Origin: Guillardia theta CCMP2712
Taxonomy: Eukaryota > Cryptophyceae > Pyrenomonadales > Geminigeraceae
Direction: 5' to 3'
Assembly (NCBI RefSeq): GCF_000315625.1
Contig: NW_005434538.1
Span: 14,166 to 43,422, forward strand
DNA: 29,257 nucleotides
In this document: positions 1-10,456 of the stretch, in pieces
How positions within the stretch are numbered: position 1 is the stretch's first letter
Layout: each line of letters starts with the position of its first letter
Notes under the pieces: generated by a model
What the model saw: the letters and a program-made list of their open reading frames with translations, nothing else
What the model was told of the DNA's origin: nothing
Databases searched by the model: none
Position numbers and translations under genes: made by a program

Positions 1-138
1 ATCTTCCTGGTTTCTTCTGCTCACTATCTCCTCTTGACAGATCTTGATTTTCCATTTGTTTTCTAGTTGTGCCTTGGCTCTTTCCTCCAGCCTGTTCTCC
101 TGCTGCCGATTCTTCTTCGTATGTCCTGACCGATTCCC
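1..138 (-). CDS. Partial exon of an unknown charged, helical protein
   Basis: Read on the minus strand, the frame starting at 138 with GGG AAT CGG stays open to the window edge (46 codons). It encodes a Lys/Glu/Gln/Arg-rich stretch, including RLEERAKAQLENKWK, that looks like a coiled coil. It is preceded by a possible splice acceptor (TTTAGTAG) ending at 139. No function can be assigned from so short a piece. The composition resembles coding sequence much more than the AT-rich stretch at 144-500. The gene would be divergent from the one starting at 505. It could be a chance open frame, since 46 codons is weak evidence. Confidence 0.35.
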
Positions 139-143
139 CTACT

Positions 144-504
144 AAATCCCTTTCAATTCGCTTTCAGACATCCGATAAAGGCTCTGTTTGAGAATGATAT
201 ATCAATGATACATCTCTTACAAGTGCTTAACAAACCAAGTGTTGTCCGAGAGATGCCTAGCAAAGAATTAGACAGGAAAATCACTGAGAACGTTCTATGC
301 ACAGTGTTATTGTTCCTCAATTCCCTTTATTGACTAAGTCTTTGTCAGTCCAAAATGATAAGACGATACTATCTCCAGGTACACACGTCTGGATACTGAT
401 ATGTTTTGCTGCATGCTATGCATGATTTTCTTTCAACCCCTGTTCACATTGTTTATTGGTAATATCGGCAGGCTGTATAGCCATTCCAAACTGGTCACAG
501 CAAG
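144..504. other. Intergenic region upstream of the caspase-like gene
   Basis: AT-rich sequence without a convincing reading frame. It probably holds the promoter and 5' UTR of the gene starting at 505, and possibly an upstream exon or intron of the minus-strand gene at the left edge. I see no clear TATA box or repeat. Confidence 0.4.
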
Positions 505-2215
505 ATGGGAGAGAATGCATGCCGGATTAAAACGCTCTGCATTGGTATTGATGCCTACAAGCATATTCCCACCTTGGACAACGCCATCCGTGACGCTACT
601 GACGTTCACAATCAGCTGGAAAGCAGCCCCGGATGCCAGGCAAATCTTCTGGTCAACCCTTCAACGAGGACGGCGATCACAAGTCAGATTTCTTCCCTCG
701 TAAGGGATCGCAAGACGAGGGGCCTGGAGCTGATATTGGTGTTCTTTGCTGGGCATGGGATGCAGCTAAGTAAAGGAGATATAGCATTGCTAACAAGTGA
801 CATCGTCCGGGCCGAGGAATCTCGAGAGACTAAGCAGAGCATGATAACAGTAGCGGATATGTTGGAGGCCCTTAGAGATGGAGCTGCTCAGAATTCAGAC
901 AGGATTCCTCCTTTGCTGGTTATCATCGATGCCTGTCGAGACTCCAAGAGAAGCGCGTGGATGGGGATGGAGAGGTTGGAGCATGAAGGATCCAACTTGA
1001 CCCAAAGAATGCGAGTGTCGCTGTGCCTATCGTGCAGCAGAGGTCAACAAGCATCGGACGAATCAGCATTCCTCAAAGATCTTCTTGACAGCGAGCTAGG
1101 AATGTTTGCTCAGAATCGAAGACTCAAACTCGCCATAGAATACGCGGTGCGGATGAGCTACGACAGAGAACAAGGAAAGTATGGTCAGTATGCAAGGACA
1201 TTATGTACGGAACTCATTCCAGACAAGCTCTGTATCAGAAATGATAAGACGGTAGCAGCAGACCTGCAACAGATAACGATGGGAGTGGAAAGCTTGATTC
1301 AAAGCGAGGGGATGCAGCCAGACAGTACAGACTCGGGGGTGCAGGTTGTAGCAGCGTACAGTCCTGCAGCAACACGAACAGGAGCAGATGTTTTCCGAGA
1401 AAGTCTCCTCCAGCTCGTAAGAAAAAGCCTTTTTAGCTTGCAAGATAAGGGTCCACGATGGAAAATATGCTCGATGTTCCTTTTGGTGTTCCTGAGCAAC
1501 AAGGGCACGACGTACAAAAAACAAGGTGACCGAGGATTCTTTCATGCCTTTGCAAAGAAGAAGCTTGGGCCTGAGCTGATCAAAAAAGTTGAGAAGGCCA
1601 TGGTTGCCGATGAGATCTGGTCAGAGAAACTGGAGCGATGGATACGAGAGGAGTACGGGGAGATTGACAGGAAGAAGATGGTGACAGCAGCTATTGATTT
1701 CACAGTGCGCGAGGAGATTAGAAGCTCATTGGGACATATGGAAGAGGAGGCGGATACAGAAATTAGCTGGTGGGAGGGGGAGGTCTGCCTTGCAGATCAC
1801 TACAGTAAGGGGGAAAAAGAACAAGAGGAGGCACTAGACCTTGCGGAAGAATATCTCAAAGACAAGATAACCGCTGACCAAGAAGGGGGCCTAAGCCCTC
1901 TGCTTGCTGTTCACGTTCTGACTCGAGTCGTCGAGACCGGCAGCTGCGTTGCGTTCTTGAAGATGACAAGATTGAGCAGCGCTTGTATGTCAGTGATGCT
2001 TGCGAAGAGCGTCCGAGAGGTTCTAGGCGGGAATGGAAAAGAGGGCTTGTTTCGAACATGGATCAGCAGCAGCGGTTGGCTGAGCGGACCTCGTGAGTAC
2101 GGGGAGATGGAGGAGAGGATGGAAGCGAAGGAGGTAGAGATGCTTCGGACCCTGCTGCTCACCGTCGGGGGAGGTGTGTCGAAATTCATTGATTGGAAGA
2201 AATTGGAGCAACCAG
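505..2215 (+). CDS. Caspase-like (C14 / metacaspase-type) protease module, first exon
   Basis: This exon encodes 570 residues starting MGENACRIKT. Residues about 8-150 carry the caspase-hemoglobinase signature: a first strand LCIGIDAY, an acidic patch around NAIRDATDV, the His motif FFAGHGMQ (His84) and the Cys motif IIDACRDS (Cys144). Both residues of the catalytic dyad are present, so the domain could be active. The family cleaves peptide bonds, after Arg/Lys in metacaspases or Asp in caspases; specificity cannot be read here. Residues about 270-570 are mostly helical and charged, and I do not recognise them. The ATG at 505 is chosen because the first beta strand follows directly. The exon ends at CCAG|GTACTA (phase 1). 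Acceptor 2274 gives a stop at 2354 and a separate 595-residue protein. Acceptor 2354 continues in frame into the helicase exons. Both are possible; I slightly favour the fusion, because a separate downstream gene would start only 38 nt after the stop. Confidence 0.8.
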
Positions 2216-2354
2216 GTACTAAACAACCTCTTCGTTGCCCATCTCAATCAACATACTGAAATCATGTGGGGCAGGATCGATAACAATCTTGCCTCAAAGA
2301 AAAGGTCAAGCGTTTGATGGACTTGAACGAGAGGAGTATGACCTGAACTTCTAG

Positions 2355-5300
2355 ATCGAAAATCTCTTGAAGATTCGAAACCAAACATCACAATGGAAAA
2401 AGTGCGTAAAGATTTGCCGTTTCATTTTGTTGTCTAGATAACTTTCTTTCTTATTTGTGGTTTCAACAGGTCGACCCTGTGAAGAAAGTGACATATCGAG
2501 AAGAGAAAGTTCCTGCCAAGACTAGCAAGAAATTGAGTGCTGACTCTGCTGGGGTCCAAGAAACCCAACTTGCAGGGTAAGCGAACTGTAGAACTACCAT
2601 TTTTTCATGCCTTCTAGCATTTTGTTTTGTTCACAATGTGGAAGAGGCCGATTACCTGAGGAACTGGAGAGAATTCTCACGCGAAGAAAGCACAAGAGAA
2701 GGGTCCAGTGTAGTGAGAAAACAAGATGGCTTGTTTTTTGAAATTTTCTTAGATTTGATCATCATAATCTCTTAGATATTTTCAAAGTCTACCAGCAGAT
2801 TTAGCAACGGGTAGATTAGAGAGAAACCTTGATTCTTCAAGAGAAGCTTTGTTTGCGAACATCCATTTTGACACTTTTGTTTACTTGGCCAGGTCAATGC
2901 TTTCAGTGAAAATGGAAATCGAAGAAAGCTTCGATGGGGCAGGTATCGGAATTTCCGTTGGCGTCGACGGAGAAACCAGCATATGGATGGAGAAGATTTG
3001 TCAAGATTTGAAGGTTGACTTGAAGAGGCTTGAAGCTCACGAATGTGCTTTTTACTCAGACCAGTCTCTCGAACATCAGAGCATGATGACAGACATTTGG
3101 TTTTTTCCCCAGCTGGTGACTGCCTTGCAAAAACGCCTGACCGAAAAAGAAATCGATGTCCTCGACTGTCTTGACGAAGCCAAAGAATCCGAGAATAAAG
3201 CTCTGCGAAAGCGCGAGTTGTTGGAAGGCGCAGCCATCATGGCGCACGCACTCGGTATGAATCAGAAAGAAAAGAATGATCTGATAGGTCTAGCTCTGCG
3301 TATGCGAGGGAAAGAACAAGTCTACAGATGTATGACAAAGTCGACTCAACAACGGACAGAAAGATGGACTTGGCAGAGTTTGAACGCTGATGGCAGTTTC
3401 AGGTTCGTCGAAGTATTTGTGGGAAGTGAAGGCGAAGGTCCTTCCGTTCCTGCAGATAGTAAATCCAGCAGAATACAGATGATTCGCATCAATGAAGGAC
3501 AAGAGCTGGAAGATCGCACCATTGGCTTTCTTATCATCATGCGTCAAACAGCAGACATTGAGTTGTTGGGTAAAGAGCTCAACCTGCTCAGCGAAGCTGA
3601 GCAGAGGCAGGAGGTCTCAGACCGACCATGCAGGATTGAGCTTCAAGGTGCAGGAGACTGTAAGGGACATAAATCAAAGATCGAGATTATCCAGCAGGAT
3701 CTTGAGCAACTCACTCCAGCAGAGTTTGAGAAGCGTGTGAAGGAAGCCTTCGAGTCTGAGGAGTTCACCAAGCCATGTCGAGTGAGAGGAATCGAGAGGA
3801 TCGTCAAGATCGAGATACTCGATGATGGGTTTGGGGGCAAAAAGACGTTTGATCGTCAAGACACGGGTTACTTTCAAGCCATATCGGAGCGATACAACAA
3901 GCAGAGGTCAAACCAAGACCCTGAGCTCGGGCTTCAGCTGGTGATCAAGATGAGGGTCGAGGCGTCGGTGCTTCCGTCATCTGAAGATATTCTAGAGACG
4001 CTTCGACCGCTCGACGCCTCAGAGATCGAGACGGATGCTCGTGCGTTAGGGAGAGTGTTTCCGGAGCAGAAGGCGGTAGCCGGCCGGATCTTGAACCGAC
4101 TCAAGTTTGTGTTGCAGGAGGAGAAGATGAGCCTGAGAGACTTTGAGAAGCTTGACTTTGCGATTCTTGTTCCGAACTTCTTGACCCTCAAGCAGCAGAC
4201 CGAAGCACGCATGCTCGAGACCTTGTTCTCCGATATGACCTCAGACAGAGAGTGTAACAAGGTCGTTGCTCATCAAGCACCTGCGGCGGAGCAGCTGAGA
4301 AAGAAGATTCTGAGCATATCAGACAAGACGCTGTTTGTGCTGATCTCCGATGAGTCGCATTGGGCGTTGAACAAAGGCAGCCCTCAAGACCTGATTATCA
4401 ATGATCCAAACCTGGTGAAGAAGAAGAACTTCATAGTGTTGCAAGTCAGCGCTACACCGTACCCAAACCTCACCCTCCACAGTAGGATACCCGAGAAGTA
4501 CGTGAAGTTCGAGGAGGATGATCCTTACAAGCCGGTGCAAGAAGCGAAGGAGCGAAGGGTTGGCAAGTTTGATGAGGAGCTGCACGTGATCAAGTGGAAG
4601 TTGAGATCGCGGAGATACCGGACGATATACTTTCGGTTTGAAGACTTCCTGCGAACTTTGCCGTCTTATGTCTTAGATGAGTGTATCCTACCCGGTGAAG
4701 AGGCTTCTGCAGACGATCAAGCTCGAGAGGACGTGCGGAATCAACTCATCCGTCGAGAAAACAACCTGATCAGCACGCTGATGGAGTCCGTCAAAGTTTC
4801 GAGGAAGAAGAAGGAAGAAGAAGAAGCCGTCAGGGAGCATGTCTGGCTCGCAGACTTTATCCTTTCGATGCTCTACTTTCACAAAGTCCGTTGGGACCGA
4901 AGCACTGGCAGGCTGAAGAGTGTTGCTGACGACTTGCACAACATCACTCTGAAAGATCTGGAGAAGTTGAAGCTCGAGGAAGAATACATGACAATAGCAA
5001 ACCAGTGTAAGTCAAGTGGAGCTAGACAAGCTTGTGCGAAGCTGCGGGAGCGAGTCAAGGAGACCCTGAAGGAGGAGAGAAGTGGGAGTGCGGCTCGGGA
5101 TTGTATCGCCGAGGTGTTCTACATCAAACTGAAGTCAGAGGCCAAGGAAGAAAGTGTTGAAGTGAATGATGACGACTCGTTCATGGAGGCAGACGACTAC
5201 TTCCAATTCAATGAGACAGATAGAATAGTCAAGGATCTTCTAAGCAATCGCACGCATAACGGAGGTCTTTACGGACATATGAAAGTAGTCCGCATGTTTA

Positions 5301-8300
5301 GCATCAAGCTGGCCGATCAGGTTTGTGAGGAGCTGAAGCGAATACGCAAATCCTTGTTTGGAGATTCGGTATTCGCGGTCATCGAAGACTACGGAGGGTC
5401 TGAGCTGTACGACTGCATTGAAACTCAGTTTCGAGATCAGCCGCTGACCTACGACAAGGACAAAGCACCTCGCTCTATCAACTCGCTCATTCAAGGCAGA
5501 GCGCGTGGAAAGAAGTTGACGAGCCTGAACTACAAGGACCTTGAGGGACTCCCGTGTATCTTGTTCCTGATCGAGAAGGGCCGCATGGGCGACACGTTCC
5601 CGCACTCCTTCGATTGTCTTGACTTGCGCGTGCGCTCGTCTGACAACACGACGACGCTGATCCAGGTGCGACCTCTTGTCGCCTCGTGTACTTGACCGCG
5701 GGGTCCTCAACCTCCTCCTACTGACTTGAACGTGCTGCAGGAGATGGGCAGACTCTGTCGCTACCCGACTTTGCGTGAGGAGCACCGCTTCGAGACATCG
5801 GAGGAGGCGGTGCAGGTAGCAAAGGAGAAGAGATGGTTCGAAGGGAAGGGACGGCCGATCGTTGTGTATGCGAATGCTGCAGACGATGAAGTGGATCTTT
5901 CACAAGGTCTCGATGGGAAGCGACTCATTGGGATAGCGTGGAGCTTGTCCAGCTGGACTCAGAAAAGTATTCTGCAGGTCGTGGAACGTGGCAAGACCTT
6001 GTCGCCTGGAAGGAGAGGTGAAGAAGATTGGTACACGCTGGATCGGAATGTTGACAGAAGCGCCCAAGCATCAATGGCTGAGGATCTGAAAGGCTGTATG
6101 CTCATTCGCTTCCCCGCAAGTACCATGAACAGACGAGCAGTACCATGGGGAGACGTTCAGTGTCTCAAGATAACAGAGTCTCGAAGAAAGGACGATGAGA
6201 CGAAGATCAGAGTCCAGGACATTTCTCAAGTTAAGAAATACAATAACTTTGGTCCAGATAGCACGTACATAATCGTGCGGGACAGCGCAAGCTTGGCTTG
6301 GCTAGCTAGCAGGCACAGCTGCCCTCACGGAGGAGTGCTGAAGGAGCTGGAGCATGACCTCCCGTCTGCCCTCGTGAGCTCCTCCTTGTACGACACGCTC
6401 ATGAAAGCAGTGGAGACAGCTGAATACTGCAGCAAAGAGATCTGGGAATGCATCCGACTCAGCCCACAACTTCACACGCACATGAAGCGAAAAGACGACA
6501 GGGGTCAGCTGGTCATCAGCTACCAGAAGAACGATCTGCATGACTACAGGAATCGACACGTGGCCGTGACGCGAGCAAAGGCTGAGGGAGAAGGCTCCAA
6601 GAGAGTCAAAGTCAATCATTGCGACTGGTGTCAAGACCACACGAAAAGAAGACAGCATCAGCTTCGCTTTCTTTTACATGCAGAGTGTCAGATCGGCAAG
6701 ACAGGAGCGTATCTGCACCTTCTCAACCTTCTCAGGAGAGAAGTTGGTCTGAGAGCTGACAGTGAGTATGCCTGCATACCTCAAATACGACCAGAGGATT
6801 ACCCGATAAAGGTTGAGTTCCAAACTCGCCTTGCCTGGGAGATGCCGTTCTGGCGGGATCTAGCTGGGCAGAAGCTTGGTCTTTTCAAGATGAAGGAGGG
6901 GAAATATCACAAGATGGTGATCTTTCAGCGCCTGAGGCTTCTGGCCAAGTGTCTGCGAGACAGTCGTGGCCGGTCGTCATGGCAGCAGCTGTACTGTAAT
7001 GGACTGCTGGCTCCAGCGTCAAGCCAGAACGCTGAAGGCGAGTGCATACAAGTGAAGGAGAAAGTCATTCGTCTCCTAAAGAAAGTGTCGAAGAGTAACA
7101 GCAGTCCGATCGAGATCATCTCAGAAGGAGCTGAAGTCAAGCTGAAGATCTTAGACTTTGAGAGGCTGAGAGACATCGTCGAGTGGGACAGGGAAGACAG
7201 CATGCCTTCTATCGTTGCAGACATGAGGAAAACAGGATTGAAAACTCGATCTGGTGAAACTCTGCTCCAATCAAACCAGGACAAGAGCGAGCTCAGTCTC
7301 TCTGCCTTGGGTTCGAAAACAGACCTACAGAACATTGCATGGGAGGGCAGGGAAACGACGGCTGGGACCTCCTCAGGACTCGCGACAGGGCAAGTGAAGA
7401 ATGATTTCCCTGCGCGATGCCTCTGCCTCCACACGCTCCCAGAGAAGACCAAGGTGAAGCTGCTGCGACTGTCGCCGATCATGAGAGGCGTGAGGATAGC
7501 TCGCTTGTTTGGAGACGACGAGCGTCGATGGCCGAGGATTTCCTTTCCTTTTGGAGAAGAACAAGTGTCACGGTATTTCTCGCTCAGGGACGGGAGAGTG
7601 AATGGCGCTTTTGAGCTTCAAGGGGAGAAAGCTATCCGCAACTGGGTGATGACTGCTTCTTACAAGCGAGACGCTGCCGGCAGCATCCAGACAGGGCGAG
7701 CTGCATTTCTTGATCGATCGAGCGCCTTCAAAGAGGGAGACCGCGACGTACCTGTACGGCAGATGTTGCTTGTACGACCGGATGACGGCGAGGGAGACGG
7801 GCAGTTCTCGAGCTACGTCAGCGAGGTAGGAAGCGAGTACATCGTGGTCGCTCTGTCGCACGAGATGATTCTGAGCGAGGCTGTAAGCGAGCTGGGCTTT
7901 CGCTCTGAGCAGTTTGAGCACCAGATGCCCGATGACGGAAAGCTTCGCCTGACCCCTCAGGACGGAGGGATAGGATACGCGAGGCTGTTCGCCCAGCTGT
8001 TCGCGCATCTGCTGGGCCTGGAGAGAGTCTGGATGATCGACGACAACGTTCTCGATTGCTACCAGCTGGACCTGAGCAAGATGTTTGCAAGCGACCCGCC
8101 GCTACTTCACCCGCCTATTGCTTGCTCGTTTGCGACGATAATGCTGCAGATGCAGGATATGATCAGTGATGCACCCAAGTCATCTGAAGAGATATGCCGC
8201 CATCACCGCAAGCAAGGGAAGGGACAAGCGTGTCCGAAGACAGAAGGCTTCTTCGATCATGAGTCGAGCATGACAACCAAGAGCTGTCAGGCTGTGCGAG

Positions 8301-10226
8301 GAGCTGCGGCTAAAGCTGCTGCCATGGAGCGAGGAGTCAAGAGCACGCCTGATATCTCTACAATACAGGATGTCCGCGGGAACACGGACGGCTATGCAGT
8401 GATCGGGATGCGACGAGATGTGAACGTGTTCATGAAAAGCAGTGTTCCCTTCAAGATAACTCACAGCGTCTACTCGTTCTTCTTGCTGAATGTCAAGTCG
8501 ACGATTGGCAAGGGAGTTTTGTTTCCACCCAAGAAGGTGTGGGAGGACGTGGATTTCAACAACCTGTGCGAGGAGGCGGGTCTGGCAGTGCTGAAGGTGA
8601 ACCGCTTCTTTCATCACAAGCAGCACCGCAGCCTTCATGACAGGCTGGAGGTTGACGGTCAGCCTGAGGCCTGCGAGGTTGTTTGTCGGGTGCATGTGAA
8701 TGGTCGACAGATCTTCAACGTTGCATGTGGTAGCGAGATGTCAACTCTGAGTGATGTGTACGAGACTATCGTCAAGAGGCTGAAAAGGTTGTATCCGCAG
8801 TCAGACATCAAGAAGGTCACTTGCAGGATACAAGGCGGAGACATCAGCTTTGCCTACAAGGAGAGTTACAGGGACATCAAGGAGCTGGAAGGTCAAGAAA
8901 TGTGCGAGGCAGTGTACTTGGATGTATTGTTTCCATATGAGGCCCGTGAAAGAATGCAAGTCGATGAAGCTATCGTGACGACAAGTACTTCCAAGGCCTC
9001 GATACCCTTCCTTGTGAGCCTGGTAGAGAGTCAAAGGAATATTTTCTACTATCCTCCAAGATATGAAATGGACGAGTCTGAAGGTGACCAGCCTTTCTTT
9101 GCAGAGGTCCCTGCAGGCAGAAAGTGGAACGAGTTTTCAGATACCAATCTCCGGAATGTCAAACTCAAGGAGATAAATGTCATGTGGGACGACGTCGAAG
9201 AGTACAAACGGTTCTTCAACATCGTTCGGAACCTGCTGCGAGATAAGGAATGTATCAGAAAGATCAACTTGATCCTCCCCGCCAAGGCGTATGAAACCAT
9301 GAAGGAGAAGATAGACGACAAGATCAAAAACCTTCGCATCGGAAAGATGACCAAGACTTGGACCACTGTGTTGCCTTGCAAGGAGGACGCGAGTCAAGAG
9401 GACGATGTTGACATGATAGAGGCATCACAATCAGACAATGCCGAGAGTACGATGGACTTTGTCGTCATCTGCTGCAGTAGCGAGGAGGAGAAGAAGGTCT
9501 GTCTAGCAGCTCCATCTTGTCTTACCAGCGTCGATCCTAATCAGAATGTGTCAGGCTGCTCAAGACAAGGGGGAGGGGCAACGAGCCGTAAGCCTGCATC
9601 TCGCTTGTGTCGCTCGCTGACGAGAGTAGCAGGAGGCAGATGAAGCGAAGCAGCAGGAGGCGAAGCAGCAGGAGGCAAAGCGACAGGAGGCGAAGCAGCA
9701 GGAGGCGAAGCGACAGGCTGAGGAGGAGAGCAGCGACTCATCCAAGAAGCCCAAGACTGAGGAGCCGGAGAAGAGGAAGAGCTCTGAACCTCCAGTAGGG
9801 GAGAGTCCTGCGAAGAAGGTGAGAGCGAGGCTGTCAGTCAGTCGCTGCTGACGTTTGTTGCAGGGTAAAGCTGCCGAGAAGCAGGGAGACTTGTGGAGGA
9901 CAGAAAAGTGGAAGAGGAAGTTCCAAGAAGGAACAGTGCGGGTGGGCGACAACATATCATACCGTCCGGCGAAGCAAGAGGCGGTGAGCTTTGAACATGG
10001 AGAGGAAGGTGTGTGGAGACTTCAAGTGACATCTGAGCAGAGGGAAGGCAAAGTGATTGAAGGGGGGAAAATAGAAGAGAAAGGCAGAACATTCGCAGAT
10101 GTGTTGGAATTCTTCCGATCCGGAGGTGATGAAGCGCCTGTGGCGAAACTGCGAAGTGTGTATATCAACAGAGATGGGAAGAACATTATTTCAGTTCACG
10201 ATCTCTTGAAGCAAGAAAAGGATTAA
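2355..10226 (+). CDS. GREB1-like protein: circularly permuted SF2 helicase plus TAGT glycosyltransferase
   Basis: Proposed exons: 2355-2401, 2470-2576, 2893-5665, 5741-9496, 9633-9818, 9864-10226. All introns are GT-AG, all phases agree, and the stop is TAA. Joined to 505-2215 this makes 2980 residues; alone, from the ATG at 2393, 2397 residues. In fusion numbering, SF2 motif II DESH is at 1108-1111, motif III SAT at 1141-1143, motif VI QEMGRLCR near 1546-1553 and Walker A GKT at 1865-1867. This order is permuted. A glycosyltransferase-like region with WMIDDN (DDN 2313-2315) follows. The helicase/glycosyltransferase pairing is known from GREB1, a vertebrate nuclear receptor cofactor, and its relatives. 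The C-terminal region has an EAKQQ/EAKRQ repeat and a Lys-rich, nuclear-signal-like stretch. The last exon holds a hydrophilic domain of unknown fold. The exon starting at 2893 could instead start at 2842 in the same phase. Predicted location is nuclear, which is inference. Confidence 0.75.
4349..6710 (+). other. Circularly permuted SF2 helicase domain (cpSF2)
   Basis: Motif II (Walker B) LISDESHWAL is encoded around 4337-4366 and motif III VSATPYPNL around 4445-4471. A motif V-like stretch, FLIEKGRMGDTF, lies near 5560-5600. The canonical motif VI QxxGRxxR is formed exactly across the intron 5666-5740. No Walker A precedes motif II. Instead AECQIGKTGAYL is found about 320 codons after motif VI, around 6683-6715. 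Conventional SF2 enzymes run I-II-III-V-VI, so the first motif has moved to the end. Such a permuted helicase is described for GREB1. All core residues are present, so ATP hydrolysis is plausible. Confidence 0.75.
7740..8640 (+). other. TAGT-like glycosyltransferase domain
   Basis: The stretch reads as a GT-A-like fold. It has a strand (EYIVVALSHEM), a GGIGYARL motif with a helix, then GLERVWMIDDNVLDCYQLDL, where the DDN (8039-8047) would be the DXD-like metal and nucleotide-sugar site. Further on it has YAVIGMRRDVN, KITHSVYSFFLLNV and WEDVDFNNLC, the last typical of an acidic pair late in such enzymes. The order fits the TET-associated glycosyltransferase family, which was proposed to act on oxidised nucleic-acid bases; in GREB1 the domain has been linked to protein O-GlcNAc transfer. 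Donor and acceptor cannot be read from the sequence. Domain borders are approximate. Confidence 0.65.
9633..9818 (+). repeat. Coding tandem repeat (EAKQQ / EAKRQ) in the GREB1-like protein
   Basis: This 62-codon exon begins EADEAKQQEAKQQEAKRQ and repeats a 15-nt unit about five times. It then turns into a Ser/Lys/Glu-rich, nuclear-signal-like tail containing KKPKTEEPEKRK. The intron before it (9497-9632, 136 nt) and after it (9819-9863, 45 nt) are both phase 0. It likely forms a single charged helix linking the core to the last exon. Confidence 0.7.
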
Positions 10227-10257
10227 ACGCTAGTACCACTGAGATAATCAAAGTGAT

Positions 10258-10263
10258 AATAAA
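10258..10263 (+). promoter_or_regulatory. Probable polyadenylation signal AATAAA
   Basis: A perfect AATAAA lies 32 nt after the stop codon of the GREB1-like gene. A 9-bp direct repeat, AAACGCTAG, occurs at the stop codon and again overlapping this signal. Confidence 0.5.
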
Positions 10264-10321
10264 ACGCTAGACTTGTACTACTGAAGACTCGCACCGGCTC
10301 CTGACTCGGAGTCGACACTGA

Positions 10322-10425
10322 AGGCAGGGCCCGGGCCCCTGGGCCCCGCGGCCCGGGCCCCGGGCATATGAAACTTTCAAACTTCGGGATCAGCGGCTGG
10401 ACTTTTCTCGAAGTTTCAAAGTTTT
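10322..10425. repeat. GC-only palindromic block followed by a hairpin
   Basis: From about 10326 to 10365 the sequence is almost only G and C and is built of overlapping palindromes (GGGCCCGGGCCC, CCGCGG, CCCGGG). Directly after it, GAAACTTTCAAACTTCG (around 10370) and CGAAGTTTCAAAGTTTT (around 10409) form imperfect inverted arms of about 17 bp with a loop of roughly 20 nt. It lies between two same-strand genes and could insulate or terminate transcription; this is inference. Confidence 0.55.
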
Positions 10426-10456
10426 GGGGTTTAGACGCTACTACACCTGGGCATGC

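Noticed and set aside
1201-2247. Minus-strand open frames under the caspase-like exon
   Set aside because: Shadow frames of a well supported coding exon, without motifs.
5666-5740. Frameshift or stop separating two helicase genes
   Set aside because: The segment has clean GTGCGA and CTGCAG splice ends and its removal restores the QxxGRxxR motif, so it is an intron.
5240-5785. 181-codon minus-strand open frame
   Set aside because: Lies opposite helicase motifs V and VI, which are clearly coded on the plus strand; composition is Arg-rich as expected for an antisense shadow.
6925-7482. 185-codon minus-strand open frame
   Set aside because: Antisense to the long exon 5741-9496, Ser/Arg/Phe-rich, no recognisable domain.
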